Source: JBQTII01 sp052387905 | Lineage (GTDB): Bacteria; Actinomycetota; Actinomycetes; Sporichthyales; Sporichthyaceae | NCBI GenBank assembly: GCA_052387905.1 | Contig: JBQTIR010000005.1 | Coordinates: 248,001 to 312,000, forward strand | Length of the DNA stretch: 64,000 nt | Direction of reading: 5' to 3' | Part shown: in pieces, positions 18,479 to 26,924 of the stretch | Layout of the letters: each line of letters begins with the position of its first letter | How positions within the stretch are numbered: the first letter of the stretch is position 1 | Translations under genes and position numbers: made by a program | The notes under the pieces: model-generated | What the model was told of the DNA's origin: nothing | What the model saw: the letters and a program-made list of their open reading frames with translations, nothing else | The model's database searches: none

Positions 18479-19009
18479 ATGAACAAGCGGCAGACACGTA
18501 TCGCAGCGGCGTCGACGCTCAGCACGGCCCTAGTAGTGGTCAGCGTGGTGGCTCTGGGCGCGAATGCGGGTGCGTCGTCGGCAGCCGGCATCCAGGAAGA
18601 CGGCACGGCGGCGACCAGCGCGCAGGCCAAGCGGACCACGACGGTGTTCACCGCGTCCAAGACCCAGACGCGCCGGATCGACGCCGGCGCGGGCACGGTG
18701 ATCGGGGACCGCAGTCTCGCCTCGGCCGCGCTGAGCACGGGGGACAAGGAAGTCGGCACCTACGTGCTGGACTGCGTCGTCAGTCGCGTTGTCGCCGGTC
18801 CTTCGGGAGGTACCGTGCCCACCTCCAGCTGCAACAGCACGCTCCTGCTGCGCGGCGGCCAGGTCACCGCGCAAGGGGTCAGCGTCGGCTCGATCACCCC
18901 CGCCCTGGTCGTGACCGGGGGCAATGGCTCATTCGAAGGCGCCGTCGGCAAACTCAAGGTCAGCAGGAAGGGCAGCTCGTCGATCTTGACCCTCACGATT
19001 ACCCGCTGA
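18479..19009 (+). CDS. Secreted protein, allene-oxide-cyclase-barrel-like
   Basis: 176 residues; ATG 18479 is preceded by TGGAGGAG. A signal peptide spans about 1-36 (TALVVVSVVALGANAGASS). The mature part has the barrel-like alternation seen in actinobacterial AOC/dirigent-like secreted proteins: GTYVLDCVVSRVV, TSSCNSTLLLRGGQVTAQG, LVVTGGNGSFEGAVGKLKV. Two cysteines may form a disulphide. Function is unknown. Confidence 0.75.
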   Translation: MNKRQTRIAAASTLSTALVVVSVVALGANAGASSAAGIQEDGTAATSAQAKRTTTVFTASKTQTRRIDAGAGTVIGDRSLASAALSTGDKEVGTYVLDCVVSRVVAGPSGGTVPTSSCNSTLLLRGGQVTAQGVSVGSITPALVVTGGNGSFEGAVGKLKVSRKGSSSILTLTITR

Positions 19010-19100
19010 CGCCGGACGCCCAAAGCGGCCGGAGGCGATGGCTCACTGCGCCGACCGCACCTACGGCAGGGTTCGCTCCCTCTTCCTCGCTCGTTCCTCG

Positions 19101-20081
19101 CTACGTCGAGTCGCGGACGTTGAGAATGACCTTGCCGACGTGTGCGCTGGACTCGACCAGCCGGTGGGCTTCGGCGGCGTCGGTGATCGGCAGGCGACGA
19201 TCGACGACGAGTCGCAGCGCGCCGGACTCGACCAGCGGCAGGACATGCTCGCCGACTGCGGCGACGATCGCGGCCTTCTCGGCCAGCGGGCGGGCCCGCA
19301 GCGATGTGGCGAGCACCGCGGCGCGCTTGCCGAGCAGGGTCGCGATATTGAGCTCGGCCTTGATCCCGCCCTGCATCCCGATCACGACCAGGCGCCCGTT
19401 GGCGGCGAGGGCGTCGACGTTGCGGGACAAGTAGGCCCCGCCCATGTTGTCCAGGATGACGTCGGCGCCGCCGGCCTCCTTCAGCACGGCGACGAAGTCC
19501 TCGTCGCGGTAGTTGATCGCGATGTCCGCGCCCAGTTCGGCGCACCGCGCGAGCTTCGCTGCGCTGCCGGCGGTGACGGCGACCCGGGCGCCGGCGGCTT
19601 TGGCGAGCTGGATCGCCGTCGTCCCGATGCCACTGGATCCACCGTGCACGAGCAGGAGTTCACCCGGGCGCAGGCCCGCGAGCATGAAGACGTTGGACCA
19701 GACGGTCGCGGTGACCTCAATCAGCCCGGCCGCATCGGTCAGCTCCATCGAGGTCGGTCGGTGCAGCACCTGCGCGGCGGGAACCGCGACCAGCTCCGCG
19801 TAGCCGCCGCCAGCCAGCAGGGCGACGACCTCGTCGTCAACCGCCCAGCCCTGCACGTCGGGCCCCAGCGCCGCGATCCGCCCGGAGCACTCCAGGCCGA
19901 GGTAGGGCGAGGCGCCCGGCGGCGGGGGGTAAAAGCCCTGGCGCTGCAGGATGTCGGCCCGGTTGACCGCGGTGGCAGCGACCTGGATGAGGACCTCGCC
20001 GGGTCCGGGGAGCGGATCGGGGACCTCGGTCCACGCCATGACCTCGGGACCGCCGGCGCCGCTGAGCGTGATCGCGTGCAT
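19101..20081 (-). CDS. Zinc-independent quinone oxidoreductase (MDR superfamily)
   Basis: 326 residues of the medium-chain dehydrogenase/reductase family, closest in layout to the PIG3-type NAD(P)H:quinone oxidoreductases. The N-terminal GroES-like part has VNRADILQRQGFYPPPPG, and the cofactor motif is VHGGSSGIGTTAIQLAKAAG. The zinc-binding cysteines and histidines of alcohol dehydrogenases are missing, as expected for this branch. DVILDNMGG and NGRLVVIGMQGG are further hallmarks. It would reduce quinones or unsaturated carbonyls with NADPH. It is monocistronic. Confidence 0.92.
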   Translation of the reverse strand: MHAITLSGAGGPEVMAWTEVPDPLPGPGEVLIQVAATAVNRADILQRQGFYPPPPGASPYLGLECSGRIAALGPDVQGWAVDDEVVALLAGGGYAELVAVPAAQVLHRPTSMELTDAAGLIEVTATVWSNVFMLAGLRPGELLLVHGGSSGIGTTAIQLAKAAGARVAVTAGSAAKLARCAELGADIAINYRDEDFVAVLKEAGGADVILDNMGGAYLSRNVDALAANGRLVVIGMQGGIKAELNIATLLGKRAAVLATSLRARPLAEKAAIVAAVGEHVLPLVESGALRLVVDRRLPITDAAEAHRLVESSAHVGKVILNVRDST

Positions 20082-20407
20082 GGAGGGGGACGCTACCCGC
20101 GCCCCGGAGCGCGCCGAAGGGGCAGGGCATGGGCAGCAATTGAACGAAAGGTGCCGGAGTTACTGGTTGTACACATTGGTCCCGATTCCCGACAGTGGAA
20201 GGACGTGCGCCGAGGGCGTGCCGGAGGTGTCGGCGCGGTCCTCGGGGTACGGGGAGAACTTGGACAAACGGGGAGAAATCCTCATATTGACGGTCCAGGT
20301 ACCCGCCCCTGACACTGCGTTAAGGGCCCGATCGTGCTGCCGCTGGCGGTGCACGAGCGTGGCCCGTTCGCTGCCCGGCCTGCGACCGCCCCACGGAGGA
20401 CTCCCGA
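20082..20407. other. Divergent intergenic region, no gene seen
   Basis: 326 nt between divergent genes. I see no coding frame with the local codon bias. TTGACG at about 20286 could be a -35 element for the downstream gene, but the matching -10 is weak. CCACGGAGGACTCCCG near the right end supplies the ribosome site of the next gene. Confidence 0.4.
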
Positions 20408-20782
20408 ATGATGACCGATCGGACCTCGCGGGCCCTGCTCGCAGGTGCCCTCGGCGTGGGTCTGTTCGCGGCGCTCAGCCCGAACACCGGGGCCGAGTCC
20501 GGCCCGGCGCCTGTCACCGCAGAGCACGCGCCGCAGCTGCCCGAGTCTGGCGCGAAGGCGGACGCCGCCGAGGTCAGCGGTGCCGCGCCGACGGCGCTAT
20601 CACCGGCCCCGTCGGATGTCACGATGGTGCCGGCCGGGGTCCCGTTCGACGGTTCCGGCGGCATGGATGCCGAGGCCACGTTGCTGCTGGGCATGATCGC
20701 GGGGATCGTGCTGGCCGGCGTCGGGATGTTCGGCATCGTCCCCACGCCCGCGCGCTCGCGGACCCGGCGCATCCCGCTCTGA
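20408..20782 (+). CDS. Small exported protein with C-terminal membrane helix
   Basis: 124 residues; a GGAGG lies 9 nt before ATG 20408. An N-terminal signal-like helix (about 9-25) is followed by about 60 disordered Ala/Pro/Ser residues, then a membrane helix (about 92-112) and a basic tail (ARSRTRRIPL). That topology would put the disordered part outside the cell. I do not recognise a family. Confidence 0.6.
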   Translation: MMTDRTSRALLAGALGVGLFAALSPNTGAESGPAPVTAEHAPQLPESGAKADAAEVSGAAPTALSPAPSDVTMVPAGVPFDGSGGMDAEATLLLGMIAGIVLAGVGMFGIVPTPARSRTRRIPL

Positions 20783-20899
20783 ATGGTCAGGGTGCGCGCT
20801 CCGCACGCCCGGTCAACGTCGTTGGGCGGATCTGAGTGCGTGTGAGGTCGCCCGCACCGCGGTGAAGCGGGCCATCCGGTGGTTCTACCCTTGGTGTCC

Positions 20900-21607
20900 A
20901 TGACTTTGGCTGCGTTCCCGGGGGCCATCCCCGTCGAGGAGTACGTCAAGCGCACCTACGACGCCGCGCTCGCATACGGGCTGGTCTCGGAGAAGACGCT
21001 CGCGATGGTCGGGGTGTGCCGCGACGAACTCAGCGACGCTTTCACCGAGCCGGTGCGGGCCGCCTGGGGTCCGCCGTTCCGGATGAGCGGGCTGGCGGGG
21101 ATGTTGTTCCTGGGGCAGGCCGGACTGCGCGCCGCGCAACAGCACGCCCCCGGCGCGGACGGCCGGCGTCGCTACGTCGCCTACGTGCTCCCGCACATCG
21201 GGATCGGCGACGACGGCACCCCCGGCTTCGTCCACCGCCCCGGCCAGGACGTCACCACCACGGCGTGCGGCGCGCTGATGGCGTTCCGCGACGAGCTCGT
21301 CTCCGGTCGCGTCAATGGCGACCTGGACCCTGATGACCTGGAATTGAGCCTGCTGCGCCAGCGCCTGCTGCGCGCGATCCCCTACGGCGAGGTCCCGGAC
21401 ATCATCGAGCTCACCCGGATCGTGCGTGACGCGATGCTGGACGACCTCGGGCGCACGGCGGCCCGGATGGGGACCTGGGGCGAGGGGACGGACCTCGCGG
21501 TGTTCTCCGGGATCCACATCCACACCTCGGACGGGGACTACGTCGAGCCGGCGCACTCCGCGATCCGGCTCTCCGACGGCACCGCAGACATCCCGCTGAC
21601 GCTCTGA
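20900..21607 (+). CDS. LCIB-type beta-carbonic-anhydrase-like protein
   Basis: 235 residues from ATG 20900. The three expected zinc ligands of LCIB-family beta-carbonic anhydrases line up: Cys40 in VGVCRDEL (with the Asp42/Arg41 pair), His99 in VLPHIGIG and Cys123 in TTACGAL. Opening IPVEEYVKRTYDAALAYGL and SGLAGMLFLGQAG are also like LCIB. In algae, LCIB helps concentrate CO2; some homologues are active and others not. Here it sits alone beside a two-component operon, with no carboxysome or Rubisco gene nearby, so the role is unclear. Confidence 0.75.
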   Translation: MTLAAFPGAIPVEEYVKRTYDAALAYGLVSEKTLAMVGVCRDELSDAFTEPVRAAWGPPFRMSGLAGMLFLGQAGLRAAQQHAPGADGRRRYVAYVLPHIGIGDDGTPGFVHRPGQDVTTTACGALMAFRDELVSGRVNGDLDPDDLELSLLRQRLLRAIPYGEVPDIIELTRIVRDAMLDDLGRTAARMGTWGEGTDLAVFSGIHIHTSDGDYVEPAHSAIRLSDGTADIPLTL

Positions 21608-21619
21608 GGGCAGGTCAGC

Positions 21620-22150
21620 TCAGGGCAGGGCGCGGGTCAGGGCGGCGAGGGCTTCGGTGACGGCGGCCTGGAGCGTGGCCGCGTCGGCGGTCCCCTCGGC
21701 CGCGCGCAGGGTGGCGGCGGCGGCCAGGGCGGCGTCGGCCAACCCGGCGTGGGCGTCGTGGGCGTTCCACAGCTCGACGAACACCGACACCTTGGCGCGC
21801 AGCACCCACGGGTCGAACGGCTTGGTGATGTAGTCGACCGCGCCGGCGGCGTAGCCGCGGAAGGCCAGGTGCGCGTCGCGGTCGGCGGCGGTGAGGAAGA
21901 TGATCGGCACGTGCTGGGTCCGCTTGGCCGCCTTGATGTGGGTGGCGGCCTCGAAGCCGTCCATGCCCGGCATCTGCGCGTCGAGCAGGATGACGGCGAA
22001 GTCGCGCTTCATCAGCGCCTTAAGTGCGTCCTCGCCGCTGGAGACCGAGACCGCCTCGACCGCGAGCCCCTGCAGGATCGCCTCGAGCGCGACGAGGTTC
22101 TCGCGCCGGTCATCGACGACGAGGACCGGCGCGCGGCCTGTCCGACTCAC
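21620..22150 (-). CDS. Single-receiver response regulator
   Basis: 176 residues from GTG 22150. The receiver domain has VLVVDDRREN (acid pocket), ILLDAQMPGMDGFE (phospho-acceptor Asp), IIFLTAADRD and DYITKPFDP (Thr/Lys switch). There is no output domain, only a C-terminal helical, Ala-rich segment. It lies 70 nt after the hybrid kinase gene on the same strand and is its obvious partner. In-frame starts up to 22420 give an Arg/Pro-rich lead and overlap the kinase gene, so they are rejected. Confidence 0.85.
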   Translation of the reverse strand: MSRTGRAPVLVVDDRRENLVALEAILQGLAVEAVSVSSGEDALKALMKRDFAVILLDAQMPGMDGFEAATHIKAAKRTQHVPIIFLTAADRDAHLAFRGYAAGAVDYITKPFDPWVLRAKVSVFVELWNAHDAHAGLADAALAAAATLRAAEGTADAATLQAAVTEALAALTRALP

Positions 22151-22220
22151 TGCGTCACCGCCACGGACTTCGTCCTCGCGGGGCCGCGTTCGGTGCTCAT
22201 CATGAGCTCGCTGCGCTCGC

Positions 22221-24101
22221 TCACGGGCTACCTCCTTCATCGGAGCGACGGGAGGCGCGTGAGCGCTGGCGCCGGGGGATCTCCTGGACTGGCATCTTGC
22301 CGGACGGGTCTGGGGGCGACCCCGTTGCGTCGCTGTGGGGGGTGCCCGGACGGCGCAACACCCACGCGGCGAGCAGGTCGAGCAATTCGTCGAGGTCGAC
22401 GGGTTTGGTGATGTAGTCACTCGCCCCGGACCCCAACGCCTTCTCCCTGTCCCCGGGCATCGCCCGGGCGGTGAGGAAAATGATCGGCAGGTCAGTGAAG
22501 GCGGGTAGCTCGCGGATCGCGCGCGTGGTCTGCCGGCCGTCGAGCATCGGCATCATCGCGTCCATCAGGACGACGTCGACCCGCTCACCGGCGTCGGCGG
22601 CCTCCTGCAGGCGGGCGATCCCGTCGGCGCCGTTGTCGGAGTAGAGCACCGCCATTCCGTGCAGCTCGAGCGCGCTGGTGAGGGCGTAGACGTTGCGGAT
22701 GTCGTCGTCGACGATCAGCACCGTGCACCCGGCGAGGCGATCGACCGACCCGCCGGTGCGGCGCTCGATCGCCGGACCGCGCAGCGCCGCGGTACCGCTC
22801 TCGACCGAGCCCCGTGACCCGCCGACGAGGTCGAGGACCGCGGGCGCGCCCTCGTCGCCGTCGCCGGTGTCCGGGCTCGCGGGCACGGTGGCCGGCAGGT
22901 AGAGGGTGAAGGTGGAGCCTTGGTCCGGGATCGAGTGCGCGAGGATCGCCCCGCCCAGCAGCTTGGCCAGTTCCCGGGAGATCGACAGGCCGAGCCCGGT
23001 GCCGCCGTACTTGCGACTGGTCGTGCCGTCGGCCTGCTGGAAGGCCTCGAAGACCAAGGCGAGCTTGTCGGCCGGGATCCCGATGCCGGTGTCGGAGACG
23101 ACGAAGGCGAACACGGTGGGCGAGGTGGCCAGACTGGGCAAAGCGGGGACGAGCGCAGGATCGGCCGCAACGACGCGCAGGGTGACGCTGCCCGCGTGGG
23201 TGAACTTCACGGCGTTGGCGAGCAGGTTGCGCAGGATCTGCTGCAGGCGCTGAGCATCCGTGACCAGCTCGGGCAGGTCGGGATCGACCTCGACGTGCAG
23301 CGTCAAGCCCTTGTCCTGGGCTTGGGGGCGGAAGGCGGACTCGACGTAGGCGCGCACCAGGTCCAGCTCGACCTCGCCCGGGGTGACCCGCATCCGCCCG
23401 GCTTCGATCTTCGACAGGTCCAGGATGTCTTCGATGAGGGTGAGCAGGTCCGAGCCGGAGCGGTGGATCACCCGGGCAAACTCGATCTGTTGATCCGTCA
23501 GATTCTCGTCCTCGTTCTCGGCGAGCAACCGGGACAATAGCAACAGGGAATTCAGCGGCGTGCGCAGTTCGTGGCTCATGTTGGCCAGGAACTCGGACTT
23601 GTAGCGGCTGGCCTGGGCGAGCTGCTGGGCCTTTTCCTCCAGACCGGAGGCGAACGCCGAGAGCTGATCGACCATGGTGTTCACGGTGCGGGCGATCGAG
23701 CGGAACTCTCCGCGCAACGGGCGCTCGTCGGTCTCCAGCGCCAGATACTGCGACAGATCGCCCTCGGCGACGGCGGCGATGACGGTGGCGATCTCGCTGA
23801 CCGGCCGGGTCAGGTCCTCGATCAGGTCGTTGATGGCGCGGGCGTTGGCGAGCCAGGTTCCCCGCAGCGGCTTCTCGACCATGCGCTCGTCGATGCGACC
23901 CTCGCGCCCGACGATCTGCCCGATCGTGTGGATGGCGACCGAGCGTTGTTCCAGTCGGCGGGCGACCTCGTTGAAGCGCAGGGCGATCTCCGCCGTCGGG
24001 CCGCGCAGGTGCGGGAGCCGAACGCCGAAATCCCCGTCGCGCAACCGTTCCAACGCGGCCGCGATCTGAGGGAATGTCAGCTCAGGATCGTCGGGTGTCA
24101 C
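22221..24101 (-). CDS. Soluble HAMP hybrid histidine kinase with receiver domain
   Basis: 626 residues from GTG 24101, which overlaps the upstream stop (GTGA). No membrane helix is seen. Two HAMP-like segments come first (about 12-60 and 95-165), then a coiled coil, the H-box FLANMSHELRTPLN, the N-box ILRNLLANAVKFTHAG, the G-boxes VSDTGIGIP and YGGTGLGLSI, and a C-terminal receiver (TVLIVDDDIRNV, LMDAMMPMLDG, DYITKPVDL). The tail is Arg/Ser-rich. Without a periplasmic sensor it must detect an intracellular cue or partner; the NERD-like gene upstream is a candidate. Confidence 0.88.
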   Translation of the reverse strand: MTPDDPELTFPQIAAALERLRDGDFGVRLPHLRGPTAEIALRFNEVARRLEQRSVAIHTIGQIVGREGRIDERMVEKPLRGTWLANARAINDLIEDLTRPVSEIATVIAAVAEGDLSQYLALETDERPLRGEFRSIARTVNTMVDQLSAFASGLEEKAQQLAQASRYKSEFLANMSHELRTPLNSLLLLSRLLAENEDENLTDQQIEFARVIHRSGSDLLTLIEDILDLSKIEAGRMRVTPGEVELDLVRAYVESAFRPQAQDKGLTLHVEVDPDLPELVTDAQRLQQILRNLLANAVKFTHAGSVTLRVVAADPALVPALPSLATSPTVFAFVVSDTGIGIPADKLALVFEAFQQADGTTSRKYGGTGLGLSISRELAKLLGGAILAHSIPDQGSTFTLYLPATVPASPDTGDGDEGAPAVLDLVGGSRGSVESGTAALRGPAIERRTGGSVDRLAGCTVLIVDDDIRNVYALTSALELHGMAVLYSDNGADGIARLQEAADAGERVDVVLMDAMMPMLDGRQTTRAIRELPAFTDLPIIFLTARAMPGDREKALGSGASDYITKPVDLDELLDLLAAWVLRRPGTPHSDATGSPPDPSGKMPVQEIPRRQRSRASRRSDEGGSP

Positions 24102-24859
24102 AACGAATCCGGTTCGGACTCCTCGGGCGCCGGGGCAGGCGGTGCCCACGTCTCGCCGCGGCGGGCCGCGGAGTGCAGGGCGTGGACGTCGTCGGCGTCG
24201 AGTTCGGCGGGGAAGCCGCGCAGCCAGCGCACCACGTGGCGACGGGCGAGCACCTCGACCCGGTCGGGAACGGCGTAGAAGCGCACCTCGTCGACCCCGA
24301 CGATGACGACCGCGGGCCGGGCGAAGACGCGCCGGCCGCTGGCGTGGGACAGGGCACGGGCGGTGCGCCAGGCCTGGGCGCGGGCGTGCGCGGCGTAGGG
24401 CAGCGAATCGCCTTGGACGCGAATGTCGTCACCGGTGACCTGGGCGTCGATGCGCTCGAGCGGGTTCTGCTGGCGGTGGTGGCGTACCGCGCGCGAGGTC
24501 AACGTGAACACCCCGCCGGGCCCGATCACGAGGTGACTGATCGCCGGGCGGTCCCCGCCGATCGGGACCGCGTGCAGCACATGCCAGGAGGCGCCGAGGC
24601 GGTCCAGCATCGCCGCGACGCGGCGCTCGGCCGTCGCCACCGAGCGCAGGTAAGCCTCGTCGGTGTCCAGGTTGAGCAAGCGCTGTGCGCGCGAGCGGAC
24701 CGGGAATCCCGCGCGCAACCCGCGCGCCCACTGCTCGGCCAGGGCGCCGGGTGGGTTGGTGGCCAGGTCGGTCCCGGGCAGCCCGACGCCGCCCAACGGC
24801 GTCGACCCGACCCCCACCGGTACGTCCATGACCGCCAGTCTGCCCCGCAGCCACGTCAT
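24098..24859 (-). CDS. NERD-like domain protein
   Basis: 253 residues from ATG 24859 (ATG 24829 is an alternative). Residues about 60-165 resemble the nuclease-related domain: AERRVAAMLDRL, HVLHAVPIGG and HLVIGPGGVFTL. Two usual acidic/Lys positions look changed (S-H-L-V and T-S-R in place of D and K), so nuclease activity is doubtful. A second region (VFARPAVVIVGVDEVRFYAV) may be another strand-rich domain. The gene is divergent from the J-domain gene (33 nt apart) and its stop overlaps the kinase start. Confidence 0.65.
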   Translation of the reverse strand: MTWLRGRLAVMDVPVGVGSTPLGGVGLPGTDLATNPPGALAEQWARGLRAGFPVRSRAQRLLNLDTDEAYLRSVATAERRVAAMLDRLGASWHVLHAVPIGGDRPAISHLVIGPGGVFTLTSRAVRHHRQQNPLERIDAQVTGDDIRVQGDSLPYAAHARAQAWRTARALSHASGRRVFARPAVVIVGVDEVRFYAVPDRVEVLARRHVVRWLRGFPAELDADDVHALHSAARRGETWAPPAPAPEESEPDSL

Positions 24860-24892
24860 GATCCACCGGCCACACCCAGGCAGACTGGAGCG

Positions 24893-25216
24893 ATGGACAC
24901 CGGTGCGGACCCGTACGCGGTCCTCGGCGTGCCCGCCTCCTCGACGGCTTCGACGGTGCGGGCCGCCTATCTGGAAGCCGTCCGGCGCTGGCACCCCGAT
25001 CGCGACCCCAGCCCGGAGGCCGCCGTCCGGTTCCTCGCGGCCCAGCAAGCCTGGGAGAGCCTCGAGGGTGATCTGCAGCCCGAGCGCGAGGGAGCTGACG
25101 GGCCGACAGAGGAGGACGTGCCGGCCTGGCTCCGCGCCCTCGCCGAGGGTGCCGCGTCGGTGTTCGTGACCGCCCGGTCGGTGGTGCGCCGCGGTCTGGG
25201 TTTCCACGACCGCTGA
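24893..25216 (+). CDS. J-domain (DnaJ-like) small protein, paralogue 1
   Basis: 107 residues. A J-domain lies at 6-60 with helix II (STVRAAYLEAVRRW) and the HPD motif in WHPDRDPSP. It is missing G/F, zinc and client domains. It should stimulate DnaK ATPase locally. The tail (VPAWLRALAEGAASVFVTAR) contains an amphipathic helix. It is very similar around the HPD motif to the gene at 58635-58952, so the pair probably arose by duplication. Confidence 0.85.
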   Translation: MDTGADPYAVLGVPASSTASTVRAAYLEAVRRWHPDRDPSPEAAVRFLAAQQAWESLEGDLQPEREGADGPTEEDVPAWLRALAEGAASVFVTARSVVRRGLGFHDR

Positions 25217-25401
25217 GCGGTGCGGCCTTTCTCTTAGGACAGGAAGCCATCCCCCTCCACCGTTCGGTTGATCCTGCCTCGGCCTATCGGCCATTTCTGG
25301 GCGTTCCGGTTGCAATCGCGAAACCGGGGCTCGCCTTGCGGCGTCGGAGTGCGTGACCATCGTGGACGGGCTCGCCGCCCGCGTGGATCTGGGGGGATCT
25401 C

Positions 25402-26139
25402 ATGCGTACTTCCGTCGCCGCTGTTCTGTCCGTGGCCGTCGTCGCCAGTGTGGCCGCGCCGGCCGCTGGAGCATGGGCAGCCAGCAACCCGGCGCCGGTA
25501 GTTGCCAAGGTGTCGGTGCCGGAACTGGTGCAGGTCAACTCCGGCGGCGGGGCTGCGTTCGCGGTCAAGATCGCGGCTACCGACAACACCGATGTCTCGG
25601 CAGTGTGGGTCAACGTGGTGCAGCCCGACGGCAAGCGCGGTGCGAGATTCCCGGCGAAGCTGGTGAGCGGCTTCGCCGGCGACTCGGTATGGAAGGCCAA
25701 GGTCACTCTGCCTGCAGGCGTGCCGCTGGGTGACGGGTGGACCGTCCGTGCGTTCGCCGAGGATCCGCAGGGCGAGCGGTCAGCAGACCCGAACAAGGTG
25801 CGCGCCCGCTTTGGCGTCAAGGTGCCGATCCGAGTCCGGAACCTGGCGGCTCCGGCCACCGTGGACAAGGGCTCGACGTTCACGGTGGCAGGGCGCCTCC
25901 TGCGGATGGAGACCACCGGCTGGGTCCCGCACTACGACCCCAAGGTCGCCATCCAGCTCCGCAGGAAGGGCACCAGCACGTGGGTCGCGCAGCCGATCAA
26001 GGCGATGCGTTGGAAGAACGACGGCACCTTTGCGGCCGACGTCGCCGCACCCGCCGCGGGGGACTGGCGAGTCGTGGTGAAGTCCAGGGAGCTGACGATG
26101 CCGGTCAAGTCAGCACCGGACTACGTCGCAGTGAACTAA
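25402..26139 (+). CDS. Secreted beta-rich protein
   Basis: 245 residues with a classical signal peptide (about 1-27, cleavage near GAWAA). The mature chain alternates strands in two Ig-like blocks, about 37-125 and 135-240 (RVRNLAAPATVDKGSTFTVAGRL resembles a common adhesin/Ig-like module). WGGG-type ribosome sites (GGGGGATC) precede ATG. Function unknown; monocistronic. Confidence 0.65.
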   Translation: MRTSVAAVLSVAVVASVAAPAAGAWAASNPAPVVAKVSVPELVQVNSGGGAAFAVKIAATDNTDVSAVWVNVVQPDGKRGARFPAKLVSGFAGDSVWKAKVTLPAGVPLGDGWTVRAFAEDPQGERSADPNKVRARFGVKVPIRVRNLAAPATVDKGSTFTVAGRLLRMETTGWVPHYDPKVAIQLRRKGTSTWVAQPIKAMRWKNDGTFAADVAAPAAGDWRVVVKSRELTMPVKSAPDYVAVN

Positions 26140-26197
26140 CTTCCCGGCGAGAGAACGACCCGCAGTGGGCGGTCGGTGCCTGGCCGTCACTGCCGGT

Positions 26198-26614
26198 TCA
26201 GGGGGCCGTGGGCACGAGCTCGAGCAGGACCTCGGTGGCGATCGCCGGGAAGTGCCGGCGATCCGTGGTGGCCAGGCGCCGGATGCCGGTTTGTTCACTC
26301 GTCGCGGCGACCGCGGCGTCAACCAGACCCAGGCGCAGGTCCGCGAAGCGCGCGTTGAGATCGCGGATCCGGGCGTAACGCGCGGCGTCGAGGTCGACGA
26401 CGAGATAGACCCCGGTCGCGAGATCGTCATAGAGGGCGCGCTGGGCCTGCGCTCCGATCCGTGAACCGAGCAGGTGATCGACCTCCGGCAGCACGACCGC
26501 GGGTACCGCGAGCGCCCCGGATGAACCGTCGATCAGGGCTCGCATCGTGGGGTGCCAGCGATCGTCACTGTCGTAGTAGGCGTAGATCGCGCCGGTGTCG
26601 AGCAGCAGCGTCAC
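26198..26614 (-). CDS. PIN-domain toxin (VapC-like)
   Basis: 138 residues from GTG 26614, overlapping the antitoxin stop (GTGA). The acidic PIN residues are visible: Asp in LLLDTGAIYAYYD, Glu in VVLPEVDHLL, Asp in LGLVDAAVAA and Asp in LATTDRRHFP. PIN toxins of type II systems are Mg-dependent RNases that cut tRNA or rRNA. It is the downstream partner of the RHH antitoxin gene. A longer frame to 26845 overlaps the antitoxin gene out of phase and is rejected. Confidence 0.88.
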   Translation of the reverse strand: MTLLLDTGAIYAYYDSDDRWHPTMRALIDGSSGALAVPAVVLPEVDHLLGSRIGAQAQRALYDDLATGVYLVVDLDAARYARIRDLNARFADLRLGLVDAAVAATSEQTGIRRLATTDRRHFPAIATEVLLELVPTAP

Positions 26615-26838
26615 TCGCCGAAACCCGTGCTCGCGAGGATCTCGTCGACGTTGTCCGCGGTGTCGCGGTGACCGCTGGCGAATGCGCCCGCGTGTGGGGA
26701 GCGCGAGGGCGGCACCCGGTCGAGCCGCTCCCGGATCGCCTCGCGGATCAGCTCGGCAACGGGCCGTCCTTCGCGGCGAGCCGCAGCCTTCAGCCGCAGC
26801 TCCAGGTCCGGCTCGAGGTAGATCGTCGTACGATGCAT
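26611..26838 (-). CDS. RHH-type antitoxin (VapB/CopG-like)
   Basis: 75 residues from ATG 26838. The N-terminus is a ribbon-helix-helix: strand RTTIYL, then helices ELRLKAAARREGRPVAELI and REAIRERLD. The C-terminal tail is disordered and should bind the PIN toxin. Its stop overlaps the toxin start by 4 nt. An inverted repeat overlapping the start codon suggests autoregulation by the antitoxin, the usual arrangement. Confidence 0.85.
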   Translation of the reverse strand: MHRTTIYLEPDLELRLKAAARREGRPVAELIREAIRERLDRVPPSRSPHAGAFASGHRDTADNVDEILASTGFGE

Positions 26839-26851
26839 AACACATATGTTA
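26838..26851. promoter_or_regulatory. Candidate toxin-antitoxin operator
   Basis: TAACA-CATA-TGTTA is a perfect 5-4-5 inverted repeat that begins at the antitoxin start codon on the minus strand. It is AT-rich against a GC-rich background, and it contains a TA-rich core that could also be the -10 box of a leaderless promoter. RHH antitoxins bind such sites as dimers. Confidence 0.4.
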
Positions 26852-26924
26852 GCACCAGCCATCAACACCAACTGGTGTCCGTTTAGGAGGGGACCGGAGC
26901 GGCAGGCCCGCACCTGCCGCATGG

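Noticed and set aside
19038..20312. 424-codon frame antisense to the quinone oxidoreductase
   Set aside because: Shadow; the MDR protein on the other strand is certain.
20280..20320. Sigma-70-type promoter with TTGACG
   Set aside because: No convincing -10 at 16-18 nt; kept only as a remark in the intergenic entry.
22200..22225. GAGCTCGCTGCGCTCGCTC as a terminator or attachment site
   Set aside because: Palindromic GCTCGC runs of this kind are common in GC-rich actinobacterial DNA; here it lies in the 3' end of the kinase gene area with no supporting context.
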